DNA of 64,000 bases. It comes from Pseudoalteromonas distincta (GTDB taxonomy: Bacteria > Pseudomonadota > Gammaproteobacteria > Enterobacterales > Alteromonadaceae). The first letter of the stretch is position 1; each line of letters starts with the position of its first letter. Below, piece by piece: positions 1 to 10,155 of the stretch. Both the position numbers and the translations under genes were made by a program. The stretch covers positions 62,001-126,000 of the forward strand of contig NZ_JWIG01000021.1 of assembly GCF_000814675.1 (NCBI RefSeq), in the 5' to 3' direction. The notes below the pieces were generated by a model. It was not told the origin of the DNA. It made no database searches and worked only from the letters and a program-made list of their open reading frames with translations.

Positions 1-47
1 TGGCTCGTGCCCCAGTCAACAGCAATAAAAAGAGATGAAGTAGCCAA
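1..47 (-). CDS. dgoK: 2-dehydro-3-deoxygalactonokinase-like gene, first codons only (runs off window)
   Basis: Only the first 15 codons are present. Reading leftwards from a TTG at 47-45 gives MATSSLFIAVDWGTS, where IAVDWGTS is the nucleotide-binding phosphate-1 strand typical of the 2-keto-3-deoxygalactonokinase (DgoK) family. A GGAGG sits nine bases before the TTG, inside the last codons of the upstream dehydrogenase gene, so translation is probably coupled. DgoK phosphorylates 2-keto-3-deoxy-galactonate in the De Ley-Doudoroff route. The flanking sugar dehydrogenase and DgoR-like regulator fit. With so few residues another sugar kinase of the same superfamily cannot be excluded. Confidence 0.5.
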   Translation of the reverse strand, partial: MATSSLFIAVDWGTS

Positions 48-50
48 GCT

Positions 51-815
51 TTAAAGCCTCCCACCGTCAATTTTAATACTTTGCCCGGTGATCATACTGC
101 TTTCATCGGCGGCTAAAAAGAGTGCCAAATTAGCAACATCTTCAGGAGTTACTAATTTTTTAAGCGCCATGGCTTCCATCCACTTAACTTGCTCTTCTTC
201 GGTAAACCAGCTTGCTAGTTGACGGTCGGTAGCCACCCACCCTGGTAAAATAGCGTTAACGCGAATACCAAACTCGCCGTAATCGCGAGCCAGTGCCTTA
301 GTCATACCTATTAGGCCTGCTTTTGCGGTTACATAGCCTGCCATTTGAGGTTGCCCCATAATAGCGTTAATAGAACTAAAGTTAATGATACTGCCCGCTC
401 CATCGCCCTTCATAAAAGACATAGCAACTTGAGAGGCAAAAAATGCAGGGTTTAAGTTTATTTGTAAGCACTGATCCCAGTCTTGCACTGTAACGTCTTC
501 GCTTGCTTGACGGCGATCGTTCGCTACATTATTAACTAGTACATTAATGGCACCAAAAGCGGCGCATGCATCCACAAGTGATTGCTGAAGTGCATGAGAG
601 TCAGTTACATCAACTTGCCTATACCATAGTTTTGCATTGGGTAAATCACGAATAAGCGATTGCGCTGCCTTATCATCAATATCGATAAATGCTACTTTTG
701 CATTTTGGTTTACAAAGGATTTAACCATTGCTCTACCAATGCCTGATGCACCGCCTGTAATAAAAATTACTTTACCAGAAAGACTATGATATTGAGCTAG
801 GGTGTTCAAATTCAA
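51..815 (-). CDS. SDR-family dehydrogenase, probable D-galactose 1-dehydrogenase
   Basis: This 254-residue classical short-chain dehydrogenase has the cofactor motif TGGASGIG (about residues 20-27), the NNVAND variant of the NNAG motif, the catalytic Ser in INFSSINA and the YVTAK Tyr/Lys pair. An acidic FIDIDD after beta-2 favours NAD over NADP. The NNxAND and INFSSIN signatures resemble the SDR galactose/arabinose dehydrogenases, which oxidise the aldose to its lactone. It is directly followed on the same strand by a dgoK-like kinase and is divergent from a DgoR-like regulator, which supports galactose oxidation in a De Ley-Doudoroff pathway. The exact sugar (galactose, arabinose, fucose) is inferred, not visible. 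Confidence 0.65.
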   Translation of the reverse strand: MNLNTLAQYHSLSGKVIFITGGASGIGRAMVKSFVNQNAKVAFIDIDDKAAQSLIRDLPNAKLWYRQVDVTDSHALQQSLVDACAAFGAINVLVNNVANDRRQASEDVTVQDWDQCLQINLNPAFFASQVAMSFMKGDGAGSIINFSSINAIMGQPQMAGYVTAKAGLIGMTKALARDYGEFGIRVNAILPGWVATDRQLASWFTEEEQVKWMEAMALKKLVTPEDVANLALFLAADESSMITGQSIKIDGGRL

Positions 816-933
816 CTCTCCATACAGCGCATTTTCAATTTTAATTAAACCCTTTATAAACTTACATTTACAGTATAAAGAGCCAAACTAAGTTGTTATT
901 GCTGTGCTAAAATATTTAACTAATTAAAAGTTT

Positions 934-972
934 ATATCATATCCTTAAGTACATTAATATGATATATGATAT
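934..972. promoter_or_regulatory. Inverted ATATCATAT/ATATGATAT repeats, candidate GntR operator
   Basis: ATATCATAT at 934-942 is matched by its exact inverse ATATGATAT at 957-965, and a second overlapping ATATGATAT lies at 964-972. The array is between the divergent dehydrogenase and GntR-regulator genes, 36 bases before the regulator start, where an autoregulatory operator would be expected. The AT-rich context makes chance repeats more likely. A related TATATCATA occurs upstream of the alpha-galactosidase gene near 24980. Confidence 0.4.
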
Positions 973-1008
973 ATAATAAAGCAATATATCAACTCGGAAT
1001 CCTGCGCA

Positions 1009-1710
1009 ATGAAAAGCCAACCCCGTCAAAATTTAACACAACAATTAACCCACGATTTGGGTTTTGCTATTGTGCGTGGTGTTTACCCTGTAAGCGAAGG
1101 CCTGCCTTCTGAAGCCGATTTATGTATAAAGTATGATGTAAGTCGCAGCGCTACCCGCGAAGCGGTAAAAATGCTCTCTGCTAAAGGGTTAATTTCATCG
1201 CGTCCTAAGCAAGGTATTCGTGTATTACCTGAAAGTAGCTGGAACATGTTTGATACCGACGTACTACGTTGGATTTTAAGCAGTAAGCCGTCACTGTCAT
1301 TATTAAAAGAGTTTACTCAAGTACGCGTTGCCCTTGAACCACAAGCGGCCGCTCTTGCTGCGCTAAATGCAACTGCTGAACAACTCGCTGATATAGATAG
1401 TGCCTTAGCCCGTATGGCTGAAGCAGACGAAGGCTTAGACGACCCATTAGAAGCCGACATTGCTTTTCATACCAGCATATTAGTGGCCAGTAACAATCGC
1501 TTTTTTGTGCAGTTAACTGAGTTTATTAGTACAGCCCTTAGAGTAAGTATTCGTTATACAAACCACATTAAAGGTGTACCGGGCGCAGATGTTGCTAAGC
1601 ACGCTGATATTTTAGAGACCATAAAGTCACGCGATCCTGAGCGCGCTAAAAAAGCAGTAGAAACAATTTTAGAAGAAGCACTACAGTTAATTGAATCTAA
1701 ATTAGTGTAA
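1009..1710 (+). CDS. GntR/FCD-family transcriptional regulator, DgoR-like
   Basis: The 233-residue protein has an N-terminal winged helix (about residues 8-75, with the GntR signature LPSEADLCIKYDVSRSATRE) and a C-terminal all-helical FCD effector domain (about 95-225). The metal/ligand-type residues of FCD domains are visible as D-x-x-F-H (ADIAFH) and a later H (KHADIL). The stretch WNMFDTDVLRWIL closely resembles the same position in E. coli DgoR, which senses galactonate-pathway intermediates. It is transcribed divergently from the sugar dehydrogenase/dgoK operon and probably represses it. The binding site is proposed as the inverted repeats just upstream. The effector is inferred. Confidence 0.7.
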   Translation: MKSQPRQNLTQQLTHDLGFAIVRGVYPVSEGLPSEADLCIKYDVSRSATREAVKMLSAKGLISSRPKQGIRVLPESSWNMFDTDVLRWILSSKPSLSLLKEFTQVRVALEPQAAALAALNATAEQLADIDSALARMAEADEGLDDPLEADIAFHTSILVASNNRFFVQLTEFISTALRVSIRYTNHIKGVPGADVAKHADILETIKSRDPERAKKAVETILEEALQLIESKLV

Positions 1711-1740
1711 TGTTAGTTCAACATATTATATAAATATTGA

Positions 1741-1784
1741 GTCCATAGAATTTACTCTTTGCAGTATATTTTATGGACTTTTTT
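1741..1784 (+). terminator. Terminator of the GntR gene
   Basis: GTCCATA (1741-1747) pairs with TATGGAC (1772-1778) and is followed by a run of six T. It lies 30 bases after the regulator stop codon. The loop is long (24 bases), so strength is uncertain. Confidence 0.55.
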
Positions 1785-1815
1785 ATTACCTATAAAACTT
1801 AAATTACAGGCATTA

Positions 1816-1851
1816 AAAAATCCGATATCAGTCTCCTGATATCGGATTTTT
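1816..1851. terminator. Bidirectional terminator between gntR and accC
   Basis: A perfect 16-bp stem (1816-1831 with 1836-1851) closes a TCTC loop. It begins with five A and ends with five T, so it can end transcription from both converging genes. Confidence 0.85.
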
Positions 1852-1918
1852 AATTATTTAAATCAGCTTAATAACTCGGGTTATTAACTAAGATAAAACG
1901 CCTTTTTACAGGCTAGAA

Positions 1919-3259
1919 TTACAATCCTAATTTCTTCTCAAGATAGTGAATGTTAGTACCACCATTTTGGAAGTTTTCATCTGCAAGAATTCTCTTATGC
2001 AAAGGAGTATTAGTTTTAATTCCGTCAATTACTAGCTCGTTAAGTGCATTGCGCGCGCGGGCAATAGCTACGTCACGGTTTTCACCGTAAGTGATTAACT
2101 TACCAATCATTGAATCGTAATGTGGTGGAACCGTATAGTCAGCGTAAATATGGCTGTCCCAACGAATACCTAAGCCACCAGCAGGATGGAAACGTGTAAT
2201 TTTACCCGGTGAAGGGATAAACGTTTCAGGGTCTTCAGCATTAATACGACACTCAATAGCATGACCACGAATAACAACGTCGTCTTGCGTGAATGATAAT
2301 GGTTGACCGGCAGCAATTTTTAACTGCTCTTTGATTAAATCAATACCAGTAACCATTTCAGTTACAGGGTGTTCAACCTGAATACGTGTATTCATTTCGA
2401 TGAAGTAAAACTCGCCGTTTTCGTATAAAAACTCAAACGTACCTGCACCGCGGTAACCGATTTCGATACATGCACGTGTACAGCGTTCACCAATAAATTT
2501 ACGTGTTTCTGCAGTAATACCTGGCGCTGGTGCTTCTTCAACTACTTTTTGGTGACGACGTTGCATAGAACAATCACGTTCACCTAAATGTACTGCATTA
2601 CCTTGGCCATCTGCTAATACTTGAACTTCGATATGGCGTGGGTTTTCAAGGAATTTCTCCATGTAAACCATGCTATTACCAAAGAACTGCTTAGCTTCTT
2701 GCTGTGTTAATGCAATTGAATCAATAAGTTCAGATTCGCTACGAACAACACGCATACCACGACCACCACCGCCACCAGCGGCTTTGATGATTACCGGGTA
2801 ACCGATTCGTTTGGCGATTTGCATGTTACGTTCTTTATCATCTGATACCGGACCATCAGACCCTGGTACACATGGAACGCCTGCTTTACGCATTGCTGAA
2901 ATAGCAGAAACTTTATCACCCATAAGGCGAATAGTGTCACCTTTTGGACCAATAAATACAAAACCACTTTGCTCAACTTGGTCGGCAAAATCAGCGTTTT
3001 CTGCAAGGAAACCGTAACCTGGATGAATCGCTACAGCGTCAGTTATTTCAGCCGCAGCAATAATGCGCGGGATATCTAAATAACTTTCAGTTGCTGATGG
3101 TCTACCAATACAGATGGTTTCATCTGCAAGCAATACATGCTTAAGATCGCGATCCGCCGTTGAATGCACAGCAACCGTTTTGATCCCAAGCTCTTTGCAG
3201 GCGCGCAATATACGAAGTGCAATTTCACCTCGGTTTGCAATGACTACTTTATCTAACAT
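1919..3259 (-). CDS. accC: Acetyl-CoA carboxylase, biotin carboxylase subunit
   Basis: Biotin carboxylase catalyses ATP-dependent carboxylation of biotin on AccB, the first half-reaction of malonyl-CoA formation. The 446-residue length is that of E. coli AccC. The N-terminal biotin-carboxylase domain starts [17 protein letters not shown]; the ATP-grasp glycine-rich loop [11 protein letters not shown] lies near residue 159; the catalytic region has [15 protein letters not shown] and [26 protein letters not shown], with the metal-binding Glu residues and conserved Arg; the C-terminal domain follows. It is 26 bases downstream of accB, the usual accBC arrangement, and ends at a strong bidirectional terminator. 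Confidence 0.97.
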   Translation of the reverse strand: MLDKVVIANRGEIALRILRACKELGIKTVAVHSTADRDLKHVLLADETICIGRPSATESYLDIPRIIAAAEITDAVAIHPGYGFLAENADFADQVEQSGFVFIGPKGDTIRLMGDKVSAISAMRKAGVPCVPGSDGPVSDDKERNMQIAKRIGYPVIIKAAGGGGGRGMRVVRSESELIDSIALTQQEAKQFFGNSMVYMEKFLENPRHIEVQVLADGQGNAVHLGERDCSMQRRHQKVVEEAPAPGITAETRKFIGERCTRACIEIGYRGAGTFEFLYENGEFYFIEMNTRIQVEHPVTEMVTGIDLIKEQLKIAAGQPLSFTQDDVVIRGHAIECRINAEDPETFIPSPGKITRFHPAGGLGIRWDSHIYADYTVPPHYDSMIGKLITYGENRDVAIARARNALNELVIDGIKTNTPLHKRILADENFQNGGTNIHYLEKKLGL

Positions 3260-3285
3260 TAGAGTTGGCCTTTTAGGTTACGCTA

Positions 3286-3750
3286 TTATTCAATGATGAA
3301 TAGAGGTTGATCAAATTCTATTGGCTCGCCATTTTCAGCTAAGATAGCTCTTACTGTACCGGCTTTATCTGACTCAATTTGGTTCATCATTTTCATAGCT
3401 TCGATAATACAAAGCGTATCGCCAACTTTAACTTGCTGACCAACTTCTACATACGCTGGAGCTTCAGGAGACGCTGCTGCATAGAAAGATCCAACCATTG
3501 GTGATTTAACTTGATGGCCAGTAGGTTCTGCTGGAGCTGCTGCTTCAACTGCTACAGGAGCTGCTGCAACTGGAGCTGGGGCTGCTGGCGCTGGTGCATA
3601 TTGCTGTGGAGCAAATTGCGGGTAACCAGGGCCTGCGCTCATGTTGTTACGGTTAATACGTACTGACTCTTCACCTTCAGTGATTTCTAGCTCAGCAATA
3701 CCTGATTCTTCTACTAATTCGATAAGCTTCTTTATCTTGCGAATATCCAT
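3286..3750 (-). CDS. accB: Acetyl-CoA carboxylase, biotin carboxyl carrier protein
   Basis: The 154-residue carrier has an N-terminal region [18 protein letters not shown], an Ala/Pro-rich flexible linker (about residues 45-80, [14 protein letters not shown] and similar) and a C-terminal biotinyl domain with the EAMKMMN biotinylation motif, whose central Lys carries biotin, plus the thumb region characteristic of AccB. It shuttles carboxybiotin between AccC and the AccAD carboxyltransferase. It is cotranscribed with aroQ upstream and accC downstream. Confidence 0.97.
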   Translation of the reverse strand: MDIRKIKKLIELVEESGIAELEITEGEESVRINRNNMSAGPGYPQFAPQQYAPAPAAPAPVAAAPVAVEAAAPAEPTGHQVKSPMVGSFYAAASPEAPAYVEVGQQVKVGDTLCIIEAMKMMNQIESDKAGTVRAILAENGEPIEFDQPLFIIE

Positions 3751-3788
3751 TACACGACCCGCCTGTTTGTTTGTGTGTTAATTTAAAA

Positions 3789-4241
3789 TTAAATCGAGTT
3801 TTTCAACCGGCTCACAGCGGCATTTAATGCTGCGTGGTAACCCATTGCACCTAATCCACATATCACGCCTTGTGCCACATCAGAAAAATACGAATGATGA
3901 CGAAAGGCTTCACGTGCGTGCACATTACTTAAGTGCACTTCAAAAAACGGAATATCAACACTTAGCAATGCATCACGTAATGCAACGCTTGTATGCGTAA
4001 ATGCAGCAGGGTTAATTATTATGTAATCAACCGCTTGCCAAGCACTGTGTATTCGCTCAATGAGGGCTTGCTCACTATTACTTTGAAAATGTGCTAACTC
4101 AACATCTAGACTATCAGCGGCACTGGTTAGTTCGCTCATAATTTCACTTAGCGTTTGAAAACCGTATTTATCCGGTTCACGTTTGCCAAGCATGTTCAAA
4201 TTTGGACCATTTATAACTAAAAGGTTAAATTTTGCAGCCAT
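3789..4241 (-). CDS. aroQ: 3-dehydroquinate dehydratase, type II
   Basis: Type II dehydroquinase makes 3-dehydroshikimate in the shikimate pathway as a cytosolic dodecamer. The 150-residue protein has [18 protein letters not shown] at the N-terminus with the catalytic Arg and the Tyr lid residue, [32 protein letters not shown] and [17 protein letters not shown] with the catalytic His. It is 38 bases upstream of accB on the same strand; the aroQ-accB-accC order is common in gammaproteobacteria. The promoter should lie in 4242-4434, but no convincing consensus was assigned. Confidence 0.96.
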   Translation of the reverse strand: MAAKFNLLVINGPNLNMLGKREPDKYGFQTLSEIMSELTSAADSLDVELAHFQSNSEQALIERIHSAWQAVDYIIINPAAFTHTSVALRDALLSVDIPFFEVHLSNVHAREAFRHHSYFSDVAQGVICGLGAMGYHAALNAAVSRLKNSI

Positions 4242-4434
4242 AATACGCGATATATCCTATATGTAATGAGTTAAGCGGTTGCTAAGTAGTTTTTCGCTTT
4301 TAAGTAAGCAGAAAAAAGTAATGTAGCAACAAATTCTCACGTTAACCAACTATTATAGTGATTTCGATGTAAATAGCAGCAAAATACTGGTCCAATCTCT
4401 ATTTTGGGAACAAACAACTAGAAGGGAGTCGTAA

Positions 4435-4457
4435 GCCACTTGGTATATCCAAGTGGC
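4435..4457. terminator. Hairpin after dsbD
   Basis: A 9-bp perfect stem GCCACTTGG/CCAAGTGGC with a TATAT loop lies 12 bases beyond the dsbD stop codon. There is no clear T-run on either side, so it may be an RNA-stabilising or Rho-assisted end rather than a classical intrinsic terminator. Confidence 0.5.
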
Positions 4458-4469
4458 TCTATTGCACTA

Positions 4470-6299
4470 TTATTGTGCGCTGGCGCGCACTGTAGCAAGG
4501 TGTTTAGCAAAATCTTCTGCGTTTAAAAAGCCGGTTACACGTTGTGTAGTTAGCTCTTTACCTTGGGTGTTAAAAAACAAAATACTAGGTAAACCAAACA
4601 CGGTGTACTCTTCCATTAGCTCAATTGTTTTATTGTCACTGTTAGTTAAATCAACTTGAATTAGCTGATAATGGCTAAATTCACTTTGCACTTTGGCATC
4701 TGGAAACGTGTAATGCTCAAACTCTTTACACGCCACACACCAGTCAGCATATAAGTCGACCATAACCATTCGACCTTCATTACTCGCTTGCGCTACGGCC
4801 TCTTTTAGCTCAGCTAAATCCGCCACCTTTTTAAACTCATTACTTTGTGAGCTAACTTGCACAGCTTGTACTGGCCAAAAGTAGTTTTTAGTTAACGTAA
4901 ACCCTGTCATAACTAATAGCGTTGCAGCAAACCATAATGCAGTTTTTAACTTGCTTTGTGTTTGGCTACTTTGCCAGTGATGTAGGTAAAGTGCTGTTGC
5001 TAATGCAAGCACACCTGCCATTAATAATATAATGTCGGCGCTGATTAGGCGCTCAAGTAATATAAGCGGCACAACAAGCATTACAAAGCCAAACAAAGTT
5101 TTAACTTGCTCCATCCAACCACCTGCTTTAGGAAGCAACTTACCGCCAGATGTACCAAGTAATAAAAGTGGTAACCCCATACCTAAACTAAGCACGTATA
5201 GCGTTAACCCACCTACTAAGTAATCACCACTTTGCGCAACAAATAAGAGCGCCGCCGACAGTGGCGCTGTAGTACACGGTGATGCAATTAGCCCCGACAG
5301 TACGCCCATTAAAAATACGCCAACGTAGTTGCCGCCTTTTTGATTGTTACTTACCTGAGTTAGCTTGCTCATCATACTGCTTGGCAATTTAATTTCGTAC
5401 CAACCAAACATCGACATAGCCAATAATACAAATAGTAAACTAAAGCTAATTAATACAAATGGATGCTGTAAATACCCCTGCACTTGCCCACCAAGTGCAG
5501 CAACAACTAAACCTAATGCCGCATAGGTAACTGCCATTCCCTGAATGTATACAAACGACAACGCAAACGCTTTTTTAGTTGAAAGGTTTTGCTGACCCGC
5601 AATTAAGCTCGACAAAATAGGAAACATTGGAAATACGCAAGGCGTAAAAGCAAGGCCTACACCAACAACAAAAAATATAAGTAAATTAGTTATTAAGCCC
5701 TGACTTGCTAATTGCTCAGTAAAAGTAAGGTCTTTTTCGGTATCATCCGAATTTGTTGTAGGTTCAGTAGCTGGCTCGTTGAGTGCCGCAAATGTACTTT
5801 GCGCAGTTGCCGCTTCATCGGTAGCGCTATTTTGATCTACATTTTTAACCTGTGCGCCACCAATAACACTAAGTGGGATGCTAATTACTTCTGGTGGATA
5901 GCAAAGCCCTGCTTTTGCACAGCCTTGGTAACGAACTTTAACCACGGCGCCTTCGGTTACATTACTTAGCTTACTAATAACACTCGCGGAATTAAAAAAA
6001 ACCTCTGTTTTACCAAAAAATTCATCTTCAATAATTTCGCCACTGCCGGAGTCGCCTACTTGAATGTTTGCACCTTTGGCGATAATTTCTATTTTCTTTT
6101 TATATAAATAATAGTCTGGCGCTATATCCCAACCTACAAACAAGGTACTGCCTTGTTGGTCAAAATCAAAAACAAACGCTTGGTCTACAGGTAAAAAAGT
6201 CTGTTGCGGAGGCCCAAGTAGATCACCAAGCACATTATTAGTCGCAGCCTTTACGGGTACGGTTAATAATGTAACCAACAATAAAAAGAAAAAACGCAT
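4470..6299 (-). CDS. dsbD: Thiol:disulfide interchange protein DsbD
   Basis: DsbD carries reducing power from cytoplasmic thioredoxin across the inner membrane to periplasmic DsbC, DsbG and cytochrome-maturation thioredoxins. The 609-residue product starts with a signal peptide (MRFFFLLLVTLLTVPVKA), then an N-terminal immunoglobulin-like domain with the CAKAGLCYPP cysteine pair, a central eight-helix membrane domain with conserved Cys in GVGLAFTPCVFP and SPCTTAPLSA, and a C-terminal thioredoxin-like domain with DWCVACK. The ATG at 6299 is chosen over an upstream in-frame ATG because the signal peptide begins there and it overlaps the cutA stop as TAATG, with GAGG upstream, implying translational coupling. 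Confidence 0.95.
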   Translation of the reverse strand: MRFFFLLLVTLLTVPVKAATNNVLGDLLGPPQQTFLPVDQAFVFDFDQQGSTLFVGWDIAPDYYLYKKKIEIIAKGANIQVGDSGSGEIIEDEFFGKTEVFFNSASVISKLSNVTEGAVVKVRYQGCAKAGLCYPPEVISIPLSVIGGAQVKNVDQNSATDEAATAQSTFAALNEPATEPTTNSDDTEKDLTFTEQLASQGLITNLLIFFVVGVGLAFTPCVFPMFPILSSLIAGQQNLSTKKAFALSFVYIQGMAVTYAALGLVVAALGGQVQGYLQHPFVLISFSLLFVLLAMSMFGWYEIKLPSSMMSKLTQVSNNQKGGNYVGVFLMGVLSGLIASPCTTAPLSAALLFVAQSGDYLVGGLTLYVLSLGMGLPLLLLGTSGGKLLPKAGGWMEQVKTLFGFVMLVVPLILLERLISADIILLMAGVLALATALYLHHWQSSQTQSKLKTALWFAATLLVMTGFTLTKNYFWPVQAVQVSSQSNEFKKVADLAELKEAVAQASNEGRMVMVDLYADWCVACKEFEHYTFPDAKVQSEFSHYQLIQVDLTNSDNKTIELMEEYTVFGLPSILFFNTQGKELTTQRVTGFLNAEDFAKHLATVRASAQ

Positions 6300-6619
6300 T
6301 AATTCAGTACCTCGTCCATCCAATTAAAATACGCCAAATTACCGGTTGAAACTTCTACAACCTGAATCTCCGGCACTTCGTAGCTATGTAGCTCTTTTAT
6401 TGTTAAAAACACATCGTTCATTTTATCTGCTTTTGTTTTTATAAGTAGCTTGGCTTCAGTTGCTTCTGCTACTTCGCCCTCCCACATATAAATAGAGCCC
6501 ATGTTAGGTAAAATATTCACACAAGCAGCTAGTTTTTTTTCTACCAACGCCCTTGCAAGGCTGCGTGCTTCTGCTTCGTCTTTGCAGGTCGTAAAAATCA
6601 TTTTAAAATGCGTAGTCAT
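6299..6619 (-). CDS. cutA: CutA1 divalent-ion tolerance protein
   Basis: A 106-residue trimeric PII-like fold protein linked to copper and other divalent-ion tolerance in E. coli. The family features are visible: the TTCKDEAEARSLARALVEKKLAACVNILP N-terminal segment, YMWEGEV and the C-terminal HSYEVPEI motif. Its stop codon overlaps the dsbD start (TAATG), and the cutA-dsbD pairing matches E. coli. Biochemical function of CutA is still debated, so the role here is assigned only by family. Confidence 0.93.
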   Translation of the reverse strand: MTTHFKMIFTTCKDEAEARSLARALVEKKLAACVNILPNMGSIYMWEGEVAEATEAKLLIKTKADKMNDVFLTIKELHSYEVPEIQVVEVSTGNLAYFNWMDEVLN

Positions 6620-6797
6620 TATGAACCTATACTTATTGGACAGTGTCTAGCTTCATAGTATCTGATAGCCGATACAATGTGTAGACGCTTAAATATCAGT
6701 AAAATGACTATACCGATGCCCTAACCTTGAAAAGAGACCTAGTCACCCTCATTTATATTTCATCAACTCTTTTGAGTGTCATTATTTAGAGAGCGCT

Positions 6798-7274
6798 ATG
6801 TTTAGATTTTTATTTGTGTTGTTTATCATCATCCCTATTATCGAAATCGCCTTACTGATTCAAGTAAGCGATGTGATTGGCGGATTTGCAACAATTGCAC
6901 TTGTTGTTATTACCGCGATTTTAGGTGCCAAAATGGTTAAAACACAAGGTATGGGTGCGCTGCAAAACGTACAAGCGCAAATGGCGCAAGGGCAAATGCC
7001 AGCCAAAGAATTATTTACCGGAATATGCGTTGTAATTGCAGGGGTATTATTACTTACTCCTGGCATTATGACCGACGTGTTTGGGTTACTATTATTAACG
7101 CCTGCAATTCGTAACAAACTGGCCGCAGGCCTTGCTAGCCAAGCAACTGTTAGAATGAGCGCAGGTAGGCAACAAGGGCCATCGCCGTTTGCTGGGCAGC
7201 AACATGCTGAACGAGAGCAAGGGCAAATGGAACGACCAACGACTATTGATGGCGAATATGAGCGAAAAGATTAA
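6798..7274 (+). CDS. fxsA: FxsA family inner-membrane protein
   Basis: The 158-residue protein has an N-terminal hydrophobic segment (RFLFVLFIIIPIIEIALLIQV), a GAKMVKTQGMGALQ loop, a second long hydrophobic region (about 78-105) and a hydrophilic Gln-rich tail, as in the FxsA family. In E. coli overproduced FxsA blocks F-plasmid exclusion of phage T7; its normal role is not known. It lies immediately upstream of groES, as in E. coli. Confidence 0.9.
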   Translation: MFRFLFVLFIIIPIIEIALLIQVSDVIGGFATIALVVITAILGAKMVKTQGMGALQNVQAQMAQGQMPAKELFTGICVVIAGVLLLTPGIMTDVFGLLLLTPAIRNKLAAGLASQATVRMSAGRQQGPSPFAGQQHAEREQGQMERPTTIDGEYERKD

Positions 7275-7292
7275 AAATTTATCATTTTTTCT

Positions 7293-7320
7293 CTTGGAAT
7301 TTTACACTCTACCCCCATTA
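7293..7320 (+). promoter_or_regulatory. Sigma-32 (heat-shock) type promoter of groESL
   Basis: CTTGGAA at 7293-7299 and CCCCATTA at 7313-7320 are separated by 13 bases. They match the RpoH consensus CTTGAAA and CCCCATnT with one -35 difference. Placement about 60 bases before groES fits the expected heat-shock control of the chaperonin operon. Confidence 0.85.
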
Positions 7321-7384
7321 ATGAATGCAAATTAGAAAAGCTTTTTTCTGTACTGTTCAGAAACTGTTAGGAGAACTAAAAAAC

Positions 7385-7672
7385 ATGAACATTCGTCCTT
7401 TACAAGATCGCGTAATCGTTAAACGTCTAGAAGAAGAAACAAAATCTGCTGGCGGTATTGTATTAACTGGCTCTGCAGCTGAAAAATCAACTCGCGGAGA
7501 AGTTGTAGCCGTAGGTAATGGTCGCGTTTTAGATAACGGTGACGTGAGAGCGTTAGAAGTTAAAGCCGGTGACACTGTGTTATTTGGCTCATATGTTGAA
7601 AAAGTTGAAAAGATCGAAGGTCAAGAGTACCTGATCATGCGTGAAGATAATATTTTAGGCATTGTAGGCTAA
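7385..7672 (+). CDS. groES: Co-chaperonin GroES
   Basis: The 95-residue co-chaperonin caps the GroEL folding chamber. It begins [14 protein letters not shown], contains the mobile-loop region [19 protein letters not shown] (about residues 15-33) and ends in the conserved [10 protein letters not shown]. An upstream in-frame ATG would add 20 residues, but the ATG at 7385 is preceded by a clear GGAG and gives the exact family length. It is cotranscribed with groEL from a sigma-32-like promoter. Confidence 0.98.
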   Translation: MNIRPLQDRVIVKRLEEETKSAGGIVLTGSAAEKSTRGEVVAVGNGRVLDNGDVRALEVKAGDTVLFGSYVEKVEKIEGQEYLIMREDNILGIVG

Positions 7673-7717
7673 ACCTACTTTTCGTTTATAAACATTTAAG
7701 AATTTAGAGGAATTTAA

Positions 7718-9370
<1,653 letters not shown>

Positions 9371-9402
9371 TAAACATCACCGTTTAAGCACCTCGCTTAT
9401 AT

Positions 9403-9428
9403 AAAAAACCAGCTTCGGCTGGTTTTTT
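9403..9428. terminator. groESL terminator
   Basis: An 11-bp stem AAAAAACCAGC/GCTGGTTTTTT closes a stable TTCG tetraloop and ends in a T-run, 33 bases after the groEL stop codon. Confidence 0.93.
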
Positions 9429-9506
9429 GCTTTTTAGCAGAAAAACCATTGGAATTGTTTAATTTATAACCATAACTAAGTTGCGTATAACTAAGGTTTA
9501 TATTAA

Positions 9507-9797
9507 ATGGATTTATTAAGTAATAACACAATATTCATCTTCTTTATTTTTGTTGCCCTTGTGACTGGGTTATTTTCATTCGTAGTTTGGGCTATGCTCA
9601 AAATGGTCACGTGGGGTAAAAGTATGTCTAAGGGGGCTTATTTATTTTTAGCATTATTTCCGCTTATTTCTATTATTCCTATCCCACCGCCTACATACGA
9701 AAATGTACAAAAAGCAAAACAAGAACAAAAAAAACGCAAAGAAGACTCAGGTGATCCACCCGATGATGAAGATGATGAAGACGAACTTACAAGTTAG
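9507..9797 (+). CDS. Small membrane protein with acidic tail, unknown function
   Basis: A 96-residue protein of no family I recognise. It has two predicted membrane segments (about residues 8-32, IFIFFIFVALVTGLFSFVVWAML; and 45-60, YLFLALFPLISIIPIP), followed by a Lys/Glu-rich stretch (KAKQEQKKRKED) and a very acidic tail (DDEDDEDE). The charge layout suggests both termini lie on one side of the inner membrane. It stands alone between the groESL terminator and a MITE. Its ribosome site is weak, so it could be poorly expressed. Confidence 0.6.
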   Translation: MDLLSNNTIFIFFIFVALVTGLFSFVVWAMLKMVTWGKSMSKGAYLFLALFPLISIIPIPPPTYENVQKAKQEQKKRKEDSGDPPDDEDDEDELTS

Positions 9798-9866
9798 TTA
9801 AAATTACACTCTACGAGCATATACCCTGCGTAGTCGCTAACTAATATGATAAAAAGCGCATTTAGT

Positions 9867-10134
9867 TAGGGTCTGTTGATCTTTGCGGATTAAAATTTGT
9901 TCAAACTAGGGGCTATTTAATTGCGGCGCGAGGTTTGTAACCTAGTGGGCTAAGTAAAAACCGAGCAACAAAGAGTAAATAGCCCCTAGGAAGAACCCTT
10001 TGGGCAGCGCCTGTTTGGCATTAATGCTACGTTATCGCCCATTTATGGGGAATAACAACACTACATAGGCTCTGCCTTGTCTAAATACCAAACAGACTGC
10101 TGCAAATTTAACCTTGAAAGATCAACAGACCCTA
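9867..10134. mobile_element. MITE-like element, copy 1
   Basis: A 268-bp non-coding element bounded by terminal inverted repeats TAGGGTCTGTTGATCTTT (left) and its inverse (right). The outermost TA on each side could be a TA target duplication. An internal 14-bp inverted repeat CTAGGGGCTATTTA is at 9906-9919 and 9976-9989. It carries no transposase and would need one in trans. A second copy in opposite orientation is at 13445-13711; the two are very similar, for example almost identical over the ~50 bases around the GGCAGAGCCTATGTAGTG segment. It ends 21 bases before the VOC gene start. Confidence 0.85.
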
Positions 10135-10155
10135 ATAGTACGGAGTAAACCAAAC

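Noticed and set aside
3540..3620. Low-complexity Ala/Pro-coding stretch
   Set aside because: This is the usual flexible linker of the biotin carboxyl carrier protein.
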